Shown here one piece after another: positions 18,493 through 27,725 of a stretch of 64,000 nucleotides of DNA; position 1 is the stretch's first letter; each line of letters opens with the position of its first letter. The DNA is from Gelidibacter mesophilus DSM 14095 (GTDB lineage: Bacteria > Bacteroidota > Bacteroidia > Flavobacteriales > Flavobacteriaceae), in assembly GCF_000423005.1 (NCBI RefSeq), contig NZ_AUHD01000004.1:372001-436000 (forward strand), written 5' to 3'. The notes under the pieces are model-generated. The model did not search any database. It was not told the DNA's origin and saw only the letters and a list, made by a program, of their open reading frames with translations. The position numbers and the translations under genes are program-made.

Positions 18493-19743
18493 TTACGAAT
18501 TGGTTTCAAATTGTTTTAATGTACTTATAATAATATTGACACAGTCTAAAAGTTGTTTCTCATTGATCACCAACGGCGGGGCAAAACGAATAATGTTGCC
18601 ATGTGTTGGTTTAGCCAAAAGCCCATTGTCACGCAAAGCCAGACAGATGTTCCAGGCAGTATCGCTATCTTCACTATCATTAATTACAATAGCATTCAAT
18701 AAGCCTTTCCCTCTTACCAATTTTGCAATGGAACTGTTTTTTATATACCCATTCAACTCACTTCTAAAAATTTGTCCCAAGCGCTCTGCATTTTCCGCCA
18801 AATCTTCATCTTTAATCACTTCTAGAGCAGCCATGGCTACTGCAGCCGCCACCGGATTTCCGCCAAAGGTACTGCCATGATTACCCGGTTGAATGACATT
18901 CATTACTGCATTTGCAGCCAATACCGCACTCACGGGATAGGCGCCCCCACTTAAAGCCTTTCCTAAAATTAGGATATCTGGCTTAACGTTTTCATGATCA
19001 ACCGCCAAAAGTTTGCCCGTTCTACCAATTCCAGTTTGCACTTCATCTGCAATAAACAAAACATTGTACTTTACACATAAGGCTTTTGCTTGTAACAAAT
19101 ATCCTTCACTGGGCACATAGACACCAGCCTCACCTTGAATAGGTTCCACTAAAAATCCTGCAACATTTGGATTGCTTTTTAAAGTGGTTTCCAATGCCTG
19201 CAAATTATCATACTCAATTTTTATAAAACCCTCCGTGAAAGGTCCAAAATGTTTACGAGCCACTGGATCATTGGAAAATGAAATGATCGTGGTGGTCCTA
19301 CCGTGGAAATTGTTTTCACATACTATAATCTCAGCTTCATGATTGGCAATGCCTTTCACTTCATAAGCCCATTTTCGACAAATTTTTAAGGCCGTTTCTA
19401 CAGCTTCGGCACCTGTGTTCATGGGCAATACTTTATCAAATCCAAAGTATTTGGTAACATATGCTTCAAATACTCCTAAGATATCGTTATGAAATGCACG
19501 CGACGTTAAGGTTAAAGTCTGTGCTTGCGCCACCATAGCGGCGATGATCTTAGGGTGGCAATGCCCTTGGTTGACAGCGGAATAGGCAGAAAGAAAATCA
19601 TAATATTGTTTTCCTTCAACATCCCAAACATGCACACCTTCTCCTTTACTCAGTACTACCGGTAGCGGATGGTAATTATGTGCACCATACTTGTTTTCTA
19701 AATCGATCGCTTCTTGCGATGTTAATTGGTCTAAAACAGCCAT
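18493..19743 (-). CDS. rocD: Ornithine--oxo-acid transaminase
   Basis: The 416-residue class III aminotransferase carries the family landmarks: [23 protein letters not shown] at the N terminus, [51 protein letters not shown] and the PLP Lys262 in [15 protein letters not shown]. It interconverts ornithine and glutamate semialdehyde, in arginine breakdown or proline synthesis. Length fits rocD (about 400-415). Confidence 0.95.
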   Translation of the reverse strand: MAVLDQLTSQEAIDLENKYGAHNYHPLPVVLSKGEGVHVWDVEGKQYYDFLSAYSAVNQGHCHPKIIAAMVAQAQTLTLTSRAFHNDILGVFEAYVTKYFGFDKVLPMNTGAEAVETALKICRKWAYEVKGIANHEAEIIVCENNFHGRTTTIISFSNDPVARKHFGPFTEGFIKIEYDNLQALETTLKSNPNVAGFLVEPIQGEAGVYVPSEGYLLQAKALCVKYNVLFIADEVQTGIGRTGKLLAVDHENVKPDILILGKALSGGAYPVSAVLAANAVMNVIQPGNHGSTFGGNPVAAAVAMAALEVIKDEDLAENAERLGQIFRSELNGYIKNSSIAKLVRGKGLLNAIVINDSEDSDTAWNICLALRDNGLLAKPTHGNIIRFAPPLVINEKQLLDCVNIIISTLKQFETNS

Positions 19744-20046
19744 TTTAATAAGAATTTAAGGTTTATGTCTTAAAAGACATTGCTTGACAGCTTCTCAACA
19801 GCAAACATTCATAATTAAATCTCGCTAAGCGAGTAAAATAACCATTCCTTCTATACCTTTATTCTTTCGATAGTGTTCGAAAAAGCAGCGTGGGAGAGAA
19901 ATCATCCCTAAGGGTTCGCAAATTAGCAAATAATTAAACCTCCAAAAAATTTTATAGGCGATTTTACAACATCGAAAGTGAAATATTATTTCAAATAATA
20001 CTTACAAAATCGCAATTTCTAATTCGCAAATCGCAATTGGTTTCAC
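19744..20046. other. Divergent intergenic region with several dyads
   Basis: The gap between rocD and rlmD (315 bases). It holds a palindrome ATGTCTT-AA-AAGACAT (19765-19780), a second one CTCGCT-A-AGCGAG (19821-19833) and the 11-base direct repeat AAATCGCAATT at 20007-20017 and 20028-20038. No open frame or RNA gene was recognised. Confidence 0.5.
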
Positions 20047-20054
20047 TATTTTTG
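20047..20054 (+). promoter_or_regulatory. Bacteroidota -7 element directly in front of rlmD
   Basis: TATTTTTG, an exact TAnnTTTG match, ends only 4 bases before the ATG of rlmD at 20059. If used, the transcript would start at or almost at the start codon (leaderless). Confidence 0.5.
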
Positions 20055-20058
20055 CGCC

Positions 20059-21468
20059 ATGGGAAGACGAAATAAAAAACAAATCTTTGAGAATATTCTA
20101 GTACTTGATGCTGGTGCTAAAGGAAAATCTGTAGCGAAGTCACCTGATGGTGCAGTAATCTTTTTACAAAATGTAGTTCCGGGAGATGTGGTTGACGTAG
20201 AAACTTTTAAAAAACGTAAATCATATTATGAAGGCAATGCTATTAAATTCCATGAATATTCTGATAAACGTACCGAACCAAGATGTCAGCATTTTGGAGT
20301 TTGCGGTGGCTGTAAATGGCAGGATATGGCTTATGAATACCAGTTGTTCTATAAGCAAAAGGAAGTTGAGAATAACCTCAAACGTATTGGTCATCTAGAA
20401 CTTCCCGAAATTACACCAATTTTAGGGTCTGCTAAAGATTATTTTTATAGAAATAAAATGGAGTTTTCTTTTAGTGATAGCCGCTGGTTGACTTTAGAAG
20501 AAATTCGTTCTGATGTGGAATTGGACGATAAAAATGCACTTGGTTTCCATATCCCTGGAATGTGGGATAAAATTCTTGATATTGAAAAATGCTGGTTACA
20601 GGCAGATCCGTCCAATGCCATTAGAAATTCAGTTAAGGATTTTGCGGTAAAACATGGCATGGCGTTTTTTAATACACGTAACCAAACCGGCTTTTTAAGA
20701 ACCATGATGCTACGCACGTCATCCACCGGTGATATTATGGTACTTTTTCAATTTTTTAAGGAAGATAAGGCCAATCGTATTTTGCTAATGGATTATATCG
20801 CCGAAAAGTTCCCTGAAATTACCTCCTTGCAATATGTCATCAACGGAAAAGCAAATGATACGATTTACGATCAGGAAGTGATTTGTTATAAAGGAGAGGA
20901 TCATATTTTTGAAGAAATGGAAGGCTTGAAATTTAAAATCAATGCTAAATCTTTCTATCAAACCAATTCTGACCAAGCTTATGAACTTTATAAAATAACC
21001 CGAGACTTCGCAGATTTAAAAGGCGATGAAATGGTTTATGATTTATATACAGGCACCGGAACAATTGCGCAATTTGTTGCTAAAAATGCAAAGAAAGTGA
21101 TTGGCGTTGAATCCGTAGCTGATGCCATAACCGCTGCCAAAGAAAATGCACAATTAAATGGTATTGACAACGTTGAGTTTTATGTGGGGGATATGAAAAA
21201 CGTTTTTAATGCAGATTTCATTACCCAACATGGTCATCCCGATGTGATTATTACCGATCCTCCTCGTGACGGAATGCATAAAGATGTGGTGCAACAACTC
21301 TTAAATATCGCCCCTAAAAAAGTGGTATACGTTAGCTGCAACAGTGCAACGCAGGCTAGAGATTTAGAGATGATGGATGCAATGTATAAAGTCACAAAAG
21401 TGCAACCGGTTGATATGTTCCCACAAACACATCATGTAGAAAATGTTGTACTTTTGGAAAAAAGATGA
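20059..21468 (+). CDS. rlmD: 23S rRNA (uracil-5-)-methyltransferase RlmD
   Basis: The 469-residue protein has an N-terminal TRAM domain (about 1-65), an Fe-S cluster motif (Cys76, Cys82, Cys85 in CQHFGVCGGCKWQ, with Cys178 in IEKCWL as probable fourth ligand), and a SAM-dependent methyltransferase domain (about 300-469) with DLYTGTGTIAQFVA (about 328-341), TDPPRDG (399-405) and nucleophile Cys427 in YVSCNSATQARDL. The family methylates C5 of a 23S rRNA uracil. No neighbouring ribosomal genes. Family assignment is firm; the exact target U1939 is inferred. Confidence 0.93.
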   Translation: MGRRNKKQIFENILVLDAGAKGKSVAKSPDGAVIFLQNVVPGDVVDVETFKKRKSYYEGNAIKFHEYSDKRTEPRCQHFGVCGGCKWQDMAYEYQLFYKQKEVENNLKRIGHLELPEITPILGSAKDYFYRNKMEFSFSDSRWLTLEEIRSDVELDDKNALGFHIPGMWDKILDIEKCWLQADPSNAIRNSVKDFAVKHGMAFFNTRNQTGFLRTMMLRTSSTGDIMVLFQFFKEDKANRILLMDYIAEKFPEITSLQYVINGKANDTIYDQEVICYKGEDHIFEEMEGLKFKINAKSFYQTNSDQAYELYKITRDFADLKGDEMVYDLYTGTGTIAQFVAKNAKKVIGVESVADAITAAKENAQLNGIDNVEFYVGDMKNVFNADFITQHGHPDVIITDPPRDGMHKDVVQQLLNIAPKKVVYVSCNSATQARDLEMMDAMYKVTKVQPVDMFPQTHHVENVVLLEKR

Positions 21469-21470
21469 GC

Positions 21471-21500
21471 GGATTGAAGACTGAGGACGAAAGATTGAAA
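21471..21500 (+). repeat. GA-rich degenerate repeat after rlmD
   Basis: Directly after the rlmD stop the plus strand reads a run of GATTGAAGACTGAGGACGAA type, a degenerate purine-rich repeat also seen at about 24905, 27690 and 54181, in each case at the end of a plus-strand gene. Confidence 0.5.
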
Positions 21501-21523
21501 TTTAAACGAGAAACTATAGCAAC

Positions 21524-22060
21524 TTGAAACAGAACACCTTCAACAAGTATATAAAAATTTTATTCTCTTTGGCAGTTATTGCCGGTTTATGGAGTTGTGA
21601 GCGGGATGATATTTGTGCCTCAACTACGCCAACAACGCCACATTTAATTGTTCGCTTTTATAACATCAATAATAGAAGCGAACTTAAAACGGTACGACGC
21701 ATGAATGTGACTGCAGAAGACAATCCAAATTATATCCTTAACGACAAAACTGTGGATTCACTCGTATTGCCTTTAAGAGTGGATGCCTTGGACAATGTAA
21801 ACACCTCCCGATTTGTTCTTACCAGAGACCAAGATTATGCAACCGATTCTATTCCAACAACGGCTGCAAACGCTGATATCATTGAAATAAATTACACTCC
21901 TGAACTCATTTATGTATCGCGGGCCTGTGGCTACAAAAGCATCTTTAACAACCTTAGCGCAATTCGTGAGACAGATGCGATCAACTGGATCATAGATATT
22001 GAAGTTATAAATACCACCATAAACAATGAAGATGCAGCGCATATCAATATTTATCACTAA
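21524..22060 (+). CDS. DUF6452 family lipoprotein
   Basis: The 178-residue product has a lipoprotein signal (MKQNTFNKYIKILFSLAVIAGLWSC) and begins its mature part CERDDICASTTPTTPHLIVRFYN, typical of DUF6452: a cysteine-rich start CxxxDxC followed by a beta-rich domain. A TTG start at 21524 is required; the next ATG lies far inside the mature protein. It overlaps the following DUF6048 gene by 35 bases, and the two families are commonly paired in Flavobacteria. The function is unknown. Confidence 0.8.
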   Translation: MKQNTFNKYIKILFSLAVIAGLWSCERDDICASTTPTTPHLIVRFYNINNRSELKTVRRMNVTAEDNPNYILNDKTVDSLVLPLRVDALDNVNTSRFVLTRDQDYATDSIPTTAANADIIEINYTPELIYVSRACGYKSIFNNLSAIRETDAINWIIDIEVINTTINNEDAAHINIYH

Positions 22061-22778
22061 TCTGGTTCTTTTGTTGGTGTTGCCCCTATCAACATTTGCT
22101 CAAGAAAATCAAGATATTATAAAAGATCCTGTTAATGATACCATTATTGTTAAACAAAAGTATGGCTTGCGCTTGGGTGGCGATGTTGGCAAATTAGTTC
22201 GTTCTTTTATAGATGATGATTATAAGGGATTTGAAATTTCAGGAGATTATCGGCTTACTCAAAAACTATATTTCGCAGGCGAATTAGGCACTGAAGAACG
22301 GTCCATGAAAAATGACTATTTGGACGTGACCGCCACAGGCAGCTACTTCAAAGCTGGAATAGACTATAATATGTACAGAAATTGGCTTGATATGGAGAAT
22401 CTCATCTATACAGGATTAAGGGTCGGCGCGAGTACATTTAGCCAAAACCTGAACAGTTACAAGGTTTATACAACTGATCAATATTACGACACGCCTTTTA
22501 TGTCTTCAGATTTACAGGAATATAAAGGTTTATCTGCGGTTTGGATAGAATTCGTTGTGGGTATTAAAGCAGAAATTGTCACCAATTTATTTATAGGCAT
22601 CAATGCACAACTCAAAGGTCTTGTCGCAGAGGATGAACCGTATAATTTTGAAAACTTATTCATTCCCGGCTTTAACAGAACTTTCGACAGTGGCCGATTT
22701 GGGTTCGGATTTGGGTACAATGTCTCCTATTTGATTCCTATATTTAAGAAAAACAAAAAAATTACAGTCGAAGATTAA
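22026..22778 (+). CDS. DUF6048 family outer-membrane-type protein
   Basis: The 250-residue protein has a signal peptide (ISIFITNLVLLLVLPLSTFAQ) and a barrel-like sequence (GLRLGGDVGKLVRSF, FEISGDYRLTQKLYFAGELG, SYFKAGIDYNMY, IYTGLRVGASTFS, VWIEFVVGIKAEI, RFGFGFGYNVSYLIPIF). It matches DUF6048, usually found next to DUF6452. The reading frame starts inside the last 35 bases of the DUF6452 gene, suggesting translational coupling. Two ATGs (22026, 22032) are possible starts. Role unknown, presumably envelope-linked. Confidence 0.78.
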   Translation: MKMQRISIFITNLVLLLVLPLSTFAQENQDIIKDPVNDTIIVKQKYGLRLGGDVGKLVRSFIDDDYKGFEISGDYRLTQKLYFAGELGTEERSMKNDYLDVTATGSYFKAGIDYNMYRNWLDMENLIYTGLRVGASTFSQNLNSYKVYTTDQYYDTPFMSSDLQEYKGLSAVWIEFVVGIKAEIVTNLFIGINAQLKGLVAEDEPYNFENLFIPGFNRTFDSGRFGFGFGYNVSYLIPIFKKNKKITVED

Positions 22779-22854
22779 TTTCTGACAAATACATTAATTC
22801 CCACAATCATTTTATAAATTAATTTGCTTAACTTTTGCATCGAATTACTACCCT

Positions 22855-23379
22855 ATGCATAAAGATGAGATTGCCGATTTAATAGAAGAAAAACATGACC
22901 TTCTTCTCAATTGGCTGAAAGAACAAGATGATGATAAATGGCTATTGGGTCCTGAAGGAAAATGGACTACAGGCCAACAAGCCTTACATCTCCTGCAAAG
23001 CATCAAACCTTTAAATGATGTGTTGAGTATGCCCCGTTTTTTTTTCAAATATGTTTTTGGGAAAAATAATCGCGATATACATAATTATGACACCATTGTC
23101 CACAGTTATCAGGAAGCACTGACAACCACTAATAATTTCACTTTTAAGGCTTCCAAAAACATGAAAATTCCTAAAATCAAGGACAAAACCTATATTTTAA
23201 ACCGGCTTCAAGTAGAAAGCAAAAAGCTACAATACAAGACCAGAAGAATATCAGATAAAAATTTGGACACCTTGGTCCTGCCACACCCCTTAATGGGAAA
23301 AATTCCTATTCGTGAAATTTTAATGTGGACTGCTTATCATGTAGAGCACCACACAAAAATACTTCAAGAAAAGTATTGA
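22855..23379 (+). CDS. DinB family protein
   Basis: The 174-residue protein shows the DinB/YfiT four-helix layout with metal-type histidines: GQQALHLLQSIKPLNDV near the N terminus and TAYHVEHHTKIL at the C terminus. Such proteins bind a divalent metal; many are thiol-dependent transferases with unknown substrates. No signal peptide. The ATG at 22855 gives a natural start, MHKDEIADLIEEKHDLLLNWL. Confidence 0.82.
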   Translation: MHKDEIADLIEEKHDLLLNWLKEQDDDKWLLGPEGKWTTGQQALHLLQSIKPLNDVLSMPRFFFKYVFGKNNRDIHNYDTIVHSYQEALTTTNNFTFKASKNMKIPKIKDKTYILNRLQVESKKLQYKTRRISDKNLDTLVLPHPLMGKIPIREILMWTAYHVEHHTKILQEKY

Positions 23380-23430
23380 TTTCCTGTCACAAATAGAATC
23401 CATTGACGTCTTATTAGAAAACTACCATCA

Positions 23431-24924
23431 ATGTGGCTTGCAATTGCTTTTTTCTTCCCATTACTTTTACGAGCTACGAATCAACTATTTTCGCAACAGT
23501 TAAAAGGACAGATTGTTGATGCCATATCAAACGAACCTATCGCTTTTGCTACTGTGCAATTTAGTGATAGCAAAGGCGTGGTTTCTAATATAGAAGGTTT
23601 CTTTAAAATTCCATCGGAACATCTAAATCCTGAGTCTATTTTGTCGATTTCATTTATGGGTTATGAAACTCAGAAATTGACCATCCAAAGGCTTCAAGAC
23701 AACAAGTATATCATCAAACTCGCTGAGGCTACCAATCAATTAAACACCGTATACATAACTAACAAAGTGCCAAATGTTGACAGTATTATGACCAGGGTTA
23801 ACAGAAAATTGGCTGAGAATTATAATTTTTCTGATGTTCAATACACCCTTTTCACAAGACATACCACTTATTTTAAAGCGGACAAGCTTAAAGTAGATAT
23901 TGATAAATCGTCTGGTTTCAACAAAAAACAGCTGGAAGCTTCCAATACGCAATTTGGGGCGCTCACCAATCATATAATAAATAATCCTCCTACACGAATG
24001 TTCATTGACATGCTTTCAGAAGTCTATCTCAAATCAGATTATAAAGGGAAAATGGAAGTAAAAAAGGCGACCAAATTAGAAGATACCAAAAACAATTTAT
24101 CTCTTGATGCCATTCAGTCGAAAGTGAGCGGAATCGTCCTGCAACATTTGGATACTACCCAAACCTACAAAGTAAAAACAGGGTGGTTTACAGTGGAAGA
24201 TTCCTTGTCATTGAAAAAAGATAAGTCCGCTGAAAACACATCTGAAGACAACAGTTTTGCTAGTATCAAATATAAACATATCAACACCATCCAAGACCAT
24301 CTTTTTAATCCAGAATCACCTCTCGATTTCGTTTTGAATCCTAAGCTTTATAATTATCAGTTGACCAATATATCTAGCATTGACCATCATTTAGTATATA
24401 TCATCACTTTTCAACCCAAAAAAAGCCGTGCTAAATTTCAAGGAACCCTCTACATCAATGATGAAGATTATGCCATTTTAAAATTGGATTACGCCTATGC
24501 AGAAAATAAAACAGGCCAGAAATTAAATTTAAAGTTTTTGCTGGGTGTCAAATATGTTGAAAAGACAAACACCGGAACGGTCATTTATAAAAAAAATGAC
24601 GAACGTCATAATTATTATCCCTACTACATCAATCATGAGTCGAGAAATTATGTTTATGCGCACCGACCATTTAAATTCACTGAAAATAGCAAAATCATAA
24701 AAAACAAAGTAGCTTTTGACATTACAATAGAGGGCACAATTGTGGAAAAAAAAGAACTGATAAGTCTAGGCTATACTCCTTTTAACAACACCACGTTTAA
24801 TGCGATTACTGAAGTCAAGAACATAGATTATTTAGAGCTCAAACGGTACGATCCATCAATTTGGCAAGGTTATAATATCATGGAACCTTTGGAGGAATTA
24901 AAGAAATTTAAGATTGAAGACTGA
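23431..24924 (+). CDS. Carboxypeptidase-like regulatory domain protein, secreted
   Basis: The 497-residue protein has an N-terminal signal (MWLAIAFFFPLLLRATNQLFSQ), then a CarboxypepD_reg-like domain (about 24-105: LKGQIVDAISNEPIAFATVQFSDSKG, NIEGFFKIP, ISFMGYETQKL). Such domains usually sit at the N terminus of TonB receptors, but no plug or barrel follows: the remaining 390 residues are beta-rich (YIITFQPKKSRAKFQGTLYIN, YAILKLDYAYAENKTG). It matches a common Bacteroidota group of unknown function, probably periplasmic or on the outer membrane. A GA-rich repeat overlaps its last codons. Confidence 0.8.
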   Translation: MWLAIAFFFPLLLRATNQLFSQQLKGQIVDAISNEPIAFATVQFSDSKGVVSNIEGFFKIPSEHLNPESILSISFMGYETQKLTIQRLQDNKYIIKLAEATNQLNTVYITNKVPNVDSIMTRVNRKLAENYNFSDVQYTLFTRHTTYFKADKLKVDIDKSSGFNKKQLEASNTQFGALTNHIINNPPTRMFIDMLSEVYLKSDYKGKMEVKKATKLEDTKNNLSLDAIQSKVSGIVLQHLDTTQTYKVKTGWFTVEDSLSLKKDKSAENTSEDNSFASIKYKHINTIQDHLFNPESPLDFVLNPKLYNYQLTNISSIDHHLVYIITFQPKKSRAKFQGTLYINDEDYAILKLDYAYAENKTGQKLNLKFLLGVKYVEKTNTGTVIYKKNDERHNYYPYYINHESRNYVYAHRPFKFTENSKIIKNKVAFDITIEGTIVEKKELISLGYTPFNNTTFNAITEVKNIDYLELKRYDPSIWQGYNIMEPLEELKKFKIED

Positions 24925-24934
24925 AAACGAAATA
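24905..24934 (+). repeat. GA-rich degenerate repeat overlapping a gene end
   Basis: The last codons and stop of the upstream gene lie in a GATTGAAGACTGAAAACGA stretch, of the same degenerate kind as at 21471, 27690 and 54181. Confidence 0.4.
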
Positions 24935-25069
24935 GTCACAATTCTTAATGACTCTAAATCAAAATTGACCATCGGATAAAATTAGAACAAAAAAAATCTC
25001 AGATTAATAGTTGACCTGAGATTTGATATTTATTAAACTAGAAGAGCAAGCACTAAAGAAAATTATGAT

Positions 25070-26227
25070 TTAATCCATATACTTCCCCTTTTTACTTCCT
25101 TCATACATCACATACTTTACCAATCTTGCTTCCAATTTAGCATTGACCAGATGGATTTTTCGAGAAGGCCTTAATCCTACATGTTTTAAAGCTTCAAGAT
25201 TTGAGGTGATAAACCATGCGTCCGTACCCGGATAATTTTGTTTTAAGGTATCGCCAATACTTTTATAAAAGGATTCCATTTCAATATCCAAACGTTCACC
25301 ATACGGCGGATTGAAAACCATGTGCAATTTCTCATCCCCCGCTTTTTGGGTTTTAAAGAAATCCTCATGCCGGACTTCAATAAAATCTTCCAACTTTGCA
25401 TTTTTGATATTTTCATTCGCTTTGGCAACAGCACTCGGCGATTTGTCATAGCCAATAATTCTATGATGGAAATCTCTGGTTTTACCTAATAGTGATTCCT
25501 CAATTTTCTCAAACAAATCTACATCCCAATCCTGCCAACGTTCAAATGCAAATTCCTTACGCATCAAATTTGGAGGGATATTACAAGCAATCATGGCGGC
25601 TTCGGCCAAAATTGTCCCACTCCCACACATCGGATCCATAAAATCAGTTTGACCATCCCAACCAGATAACATGATTAATCCCGCAGCTAATACTTCGTTA
25701 ATTGGCGCAATGTTAGTGGCGGTTTTATAGCCGCGTTTATGCAATGAATCTCCAGAAGTATCCAAAGAGATATTACACATATTTCTATCAATATGCACAT
25801 TGATTTTCAAATCAGGAAACTTCAGATCTACATTTGGCCGTTCACCAACCGTATCCCTGAATTTATCCACCACAGCATCTTTTGTTTTTTGGGCTATATA
25901 AAGGGAATGCGTAAACAAATGTGAGTGCACGGTAGCATCAACAGCCATTGTTCCGGTGGGTTTAAGGTATTGCTCCCAGTCCATTTTATAGACTTGATCG
26001 TACAAATCCTTTTCGTTGTTGATCCTAAAACTATGGACGGGTTTTAAAATTTTGATGGCCGTACGAAGCGCCAAATTTGCCTTGTACATAAAACCTTTGT
26101 CACCTACAAAACTCACATTTCTAACCCCAGTCTTCACTTCTTTAGCTCCCAATTGGGTCAACTCCGTAGCAAGCAAATCTTCAAAACCAAATAAGGTTTT
26201 GGCCACCATATTAAAATTATTATCCAT
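25070..26227 (-). CDS. THUMP-domain class I SAM-dependent RNA methyltransferase (RlmL/YpsC-like)
   Basis: The 385-residue protein has an N-terminal THUMP RNA-binding domain (about 5-160: NMVAKTLFGFEDLLATELTQLGAKEV, VDATVHSHLFTHSLYIAQKTKDAVVD) and a Rossmann methyltransferase domain (about 165-375) with FMDPMCGSGTILAEAAMIA and the NPPYGERL catalytic motif. These enzymes make N2-methylguanosine in 23S rRNA. It is the single-domain, non-fused form. A divergent methyltransferase gene with an exact -7 box starts 57 bases away. Confidence 0.9.
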   Translation of the reverse strand: MDNNFNMVAKTLFGFEDLLATELTQLGAKEVKTGVRNVSFVGDKGFMYKANLALRTAIKILKPVHSFRINNEKDLYDQVYKMDWEQYLKPTGTMAVDATVHSHLFTHSLYIAQKTKDAVVDKFRDTVGERPNVDLKFPDLKINVHIDRNMCNISLDTSGDSLHKRGYKTATNIAPINEVLAAGLIMLSGWDGQTDFMDPMCGSGTILAEAAMIACNIPPNLMRKEFAFERWQDWDVDLFEKIEESLLGKTRDFHHRIIGYDKSPSAVAKANENIKNAKLEDFIEVRHEDFFKTQKAGDEKLHMVFNPPYGERLDIEMESFYKSIGDTLKQNYPGTDAWFITSNLEALKHVGLRPSRKIHLVNAKLEARLVKYVMYEGSKKGKYMD

Positions 26228-26258
26228 TATTCTCGTCCTATAGATTACAAAAATAAAG

Positions 26259-26266
26259 TATTTTTG
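26259..26266 (+). promoter_or_regulatory. Bacteroidota -7 element for the methyltransferase/ZIP operon
   Basis: TATTTTTG, an exact TAnnTTTG match, ends 18 bases before the ATG at 26285, in a 57-base divergent gap. Confidence 0.6.
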
Positions 26267-26284
26267 CAGTCAGACGAATTTATA

Positions 26285-27016
26285 ATGATAAAAGACATAA
26301 CACAGTGGTACGCTTCATGGTTTGACACCCCATATTATCACATACTTTATAAAGATAGAGATCATTCTGAAGCACATCAATTCATGGATAATTTGACCCA
26401 GTACTTGAACCTTCCGGAGGAAGGCAAAATACTCGATCTTGCCTGTGGAAAAGGACGGCACTCCATATACCTCAATTCTTTAGGTTATGACGTCACAGGC
26501 GTCGATCTATCAGAAAACAGCATTGCTTACGCCAAAAAACATGAAAATGAAAAGCTTCATTTTGAAGTGCACGACATGTGTAAACCCTATAATCAAAAAT
26601 TTGATGCCGTATTTAATCTGTTCACCAGTTTTGGATATTTTGACAAAACGGAAGACAACTTAAACACCATTAAAGCCATTAAGGAAGATTTAAACGAATT
26701 TGGCTTTGGAGCTATCGATTTTATGAACGCTGATTTTGTGATTGAAAATTTAGTTCCTGAAGATGTAAAAACAATTGATGGCATAGATTTTCATCAGAAA
26801 CGATATGTTGAAGATGGCCATATTATTAAGGATATTAGTTTTTCAGATAAAGGAGTAGATTACAACTTTCAAGAGCGTGTAAAAGCGAAGACCTTAGCCG
26901 ATTTTGAAATGTTATTTGAACAGGCTGGTGTGTACTTGTTGGATGTTTTTGGCGATTATAAGTTGCGAAAATTCCACAAAGCAACTTCTCAACGCTTAAT
27001 CATGATCTTTAAATGA
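26285..27016 (+). CDS. Class I SAM-dependent methyltransferase
   Basis: The 243-residue protein is a one-domain Rossmann methyltransferase: SAM-binding motif I is ILDLACGKGRHSIYL, followed by GYDVTGVDLSENSIAYAKK (motif II) and FDAVFNLFTSFGYF (motif IV region). It belongs to the broad Methyltransf_25/11 group; the substrate is unknown. The ATG at 26285 is preferred to the upstream TTG at 26264, which overlaps the -7 box. Its stop overlaps the start of the ZIP transporter gene (ATGA). Confidence 0.85.
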   Translation: MIKDITQWYASWFDTPYYHILYKDRDHSEAHQFMDNLTQYLNLPEEGKILDLACGKGRHSIYLNSLGYDVTGVDLSENSIAYAKKHENEKLHFEVHDMCKPYNQKFDAVFNLFTSFGYFDKTEDNLNTIKAIKEDLNEFGFGAIDFMNADFVIENLVPEDVKTIDGIDFHQKRYVEDGHIIKDISFSDKGVDYNFQERVKAKTLADFEMLFEQAGVYLLDVFGDYKLRKFHKATSQRLIMIFK

Positions 27017-27687
27017 AACAATATTTTCTTCCATTTATAGCCGTCATTATAGGTGTTTTATTGGTGATGGTTTTTAAGCATAAAAAATCCAATTACACCA
27101 AATTGCTCCTATCCTTTAGCGGGGCGTTTTTATTGGCTTTAACTCTTTTTGATTTGTTGCCTGAGGTTTATGAACATTTGGATGCCAAACAAACTGGTTT
27201 GTTCATCATGCTAGGGATTCTTATGCAGATTTTATTGGAATTTTTCTCTAAAGGCGCTGAGCATGGTCATGTGCACATCCATAAAGATGAAACAGGTTTT
27301 CCTTGGGTACTGTTCATCAGTTTATGTATTCATAGCTTCTTAGAAGGTTTTCCAATCCATCAACATAATGATATGGTCTATGGCGTGCTCATTCATAAAA
27401 TCCCGGTTGCTGCATTGATTACAACTTATTTGGTGGAATCTAAATTTACAACCCGTCAAATTGTTGGTTTTTTGGTAACATTTGCAATTATGACCCCTTT
27501 CGGAACATTAGTTTCTAATACGGTTCCATTTGTTGGTGACTATTTATTTTTTATTAATGCTGTTGTAATTGGGATCTTCTTTCATATATCGACCGTTATT
27601 CTTTTTGAAAGCAATGAAAACCATAGGTTCAACCTTTCAAAACTAGTACTTATTGCTCTAGGGATTTTGGTAGCTTATTTGATTTAA
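27013..27687 (+). CDS. ZIP family divalent metal transporter
   Basis: The 224-residue membrane protein has about seven to eight membrane segments and the ZIP metal-site motifs: HSFLEGFPI in the fourth and LIHKIPVAALITTYL in the fifth segment. A His-rich loop (EHGHVHIHKDE) precedes them. ZIP proteins bring zinc or iron into the cytoplasm. It overlaps the methyltransferase gene upstream by 4 bases. Confidence 0.88.
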   Translation: MKQYFLPFIAVIIGVLLVMVFKHKKSNYTKLLLSFSGAFLLALTLFDLLPEVYEHLDAKQTGLFIMLGILMQILLEFFSKGAEHGHVHIHKDETGFPWVLFISLCIHSFLEGFPIHQHNDMVYGVLIHKIPVAALITTYLVESKFTTRQIVGFLVTFAIMTPFGTLVSNTVPFVGDYLFFINAVVIGIFFHISTVILFESNENHRFNLSKLVLIALGILVAYLI

Positions 27688-27722
27688 AGAAGAGACCGAT
27701 TATTGATGATTGATGATTGAAA
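27688..27722 (+). repeat. GA-rich degenerate repeat after the ZIP gene
   Basis: Directly after the ZIP stop the plus strand reads GAAGAGACCGATTATTGATG followed by a second GATTGATGATTGAA unit; same kind as the stretches at 21471, 24905 and 54181. Confidence 0.4.
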
Positions 27723-27725
27723 AAC

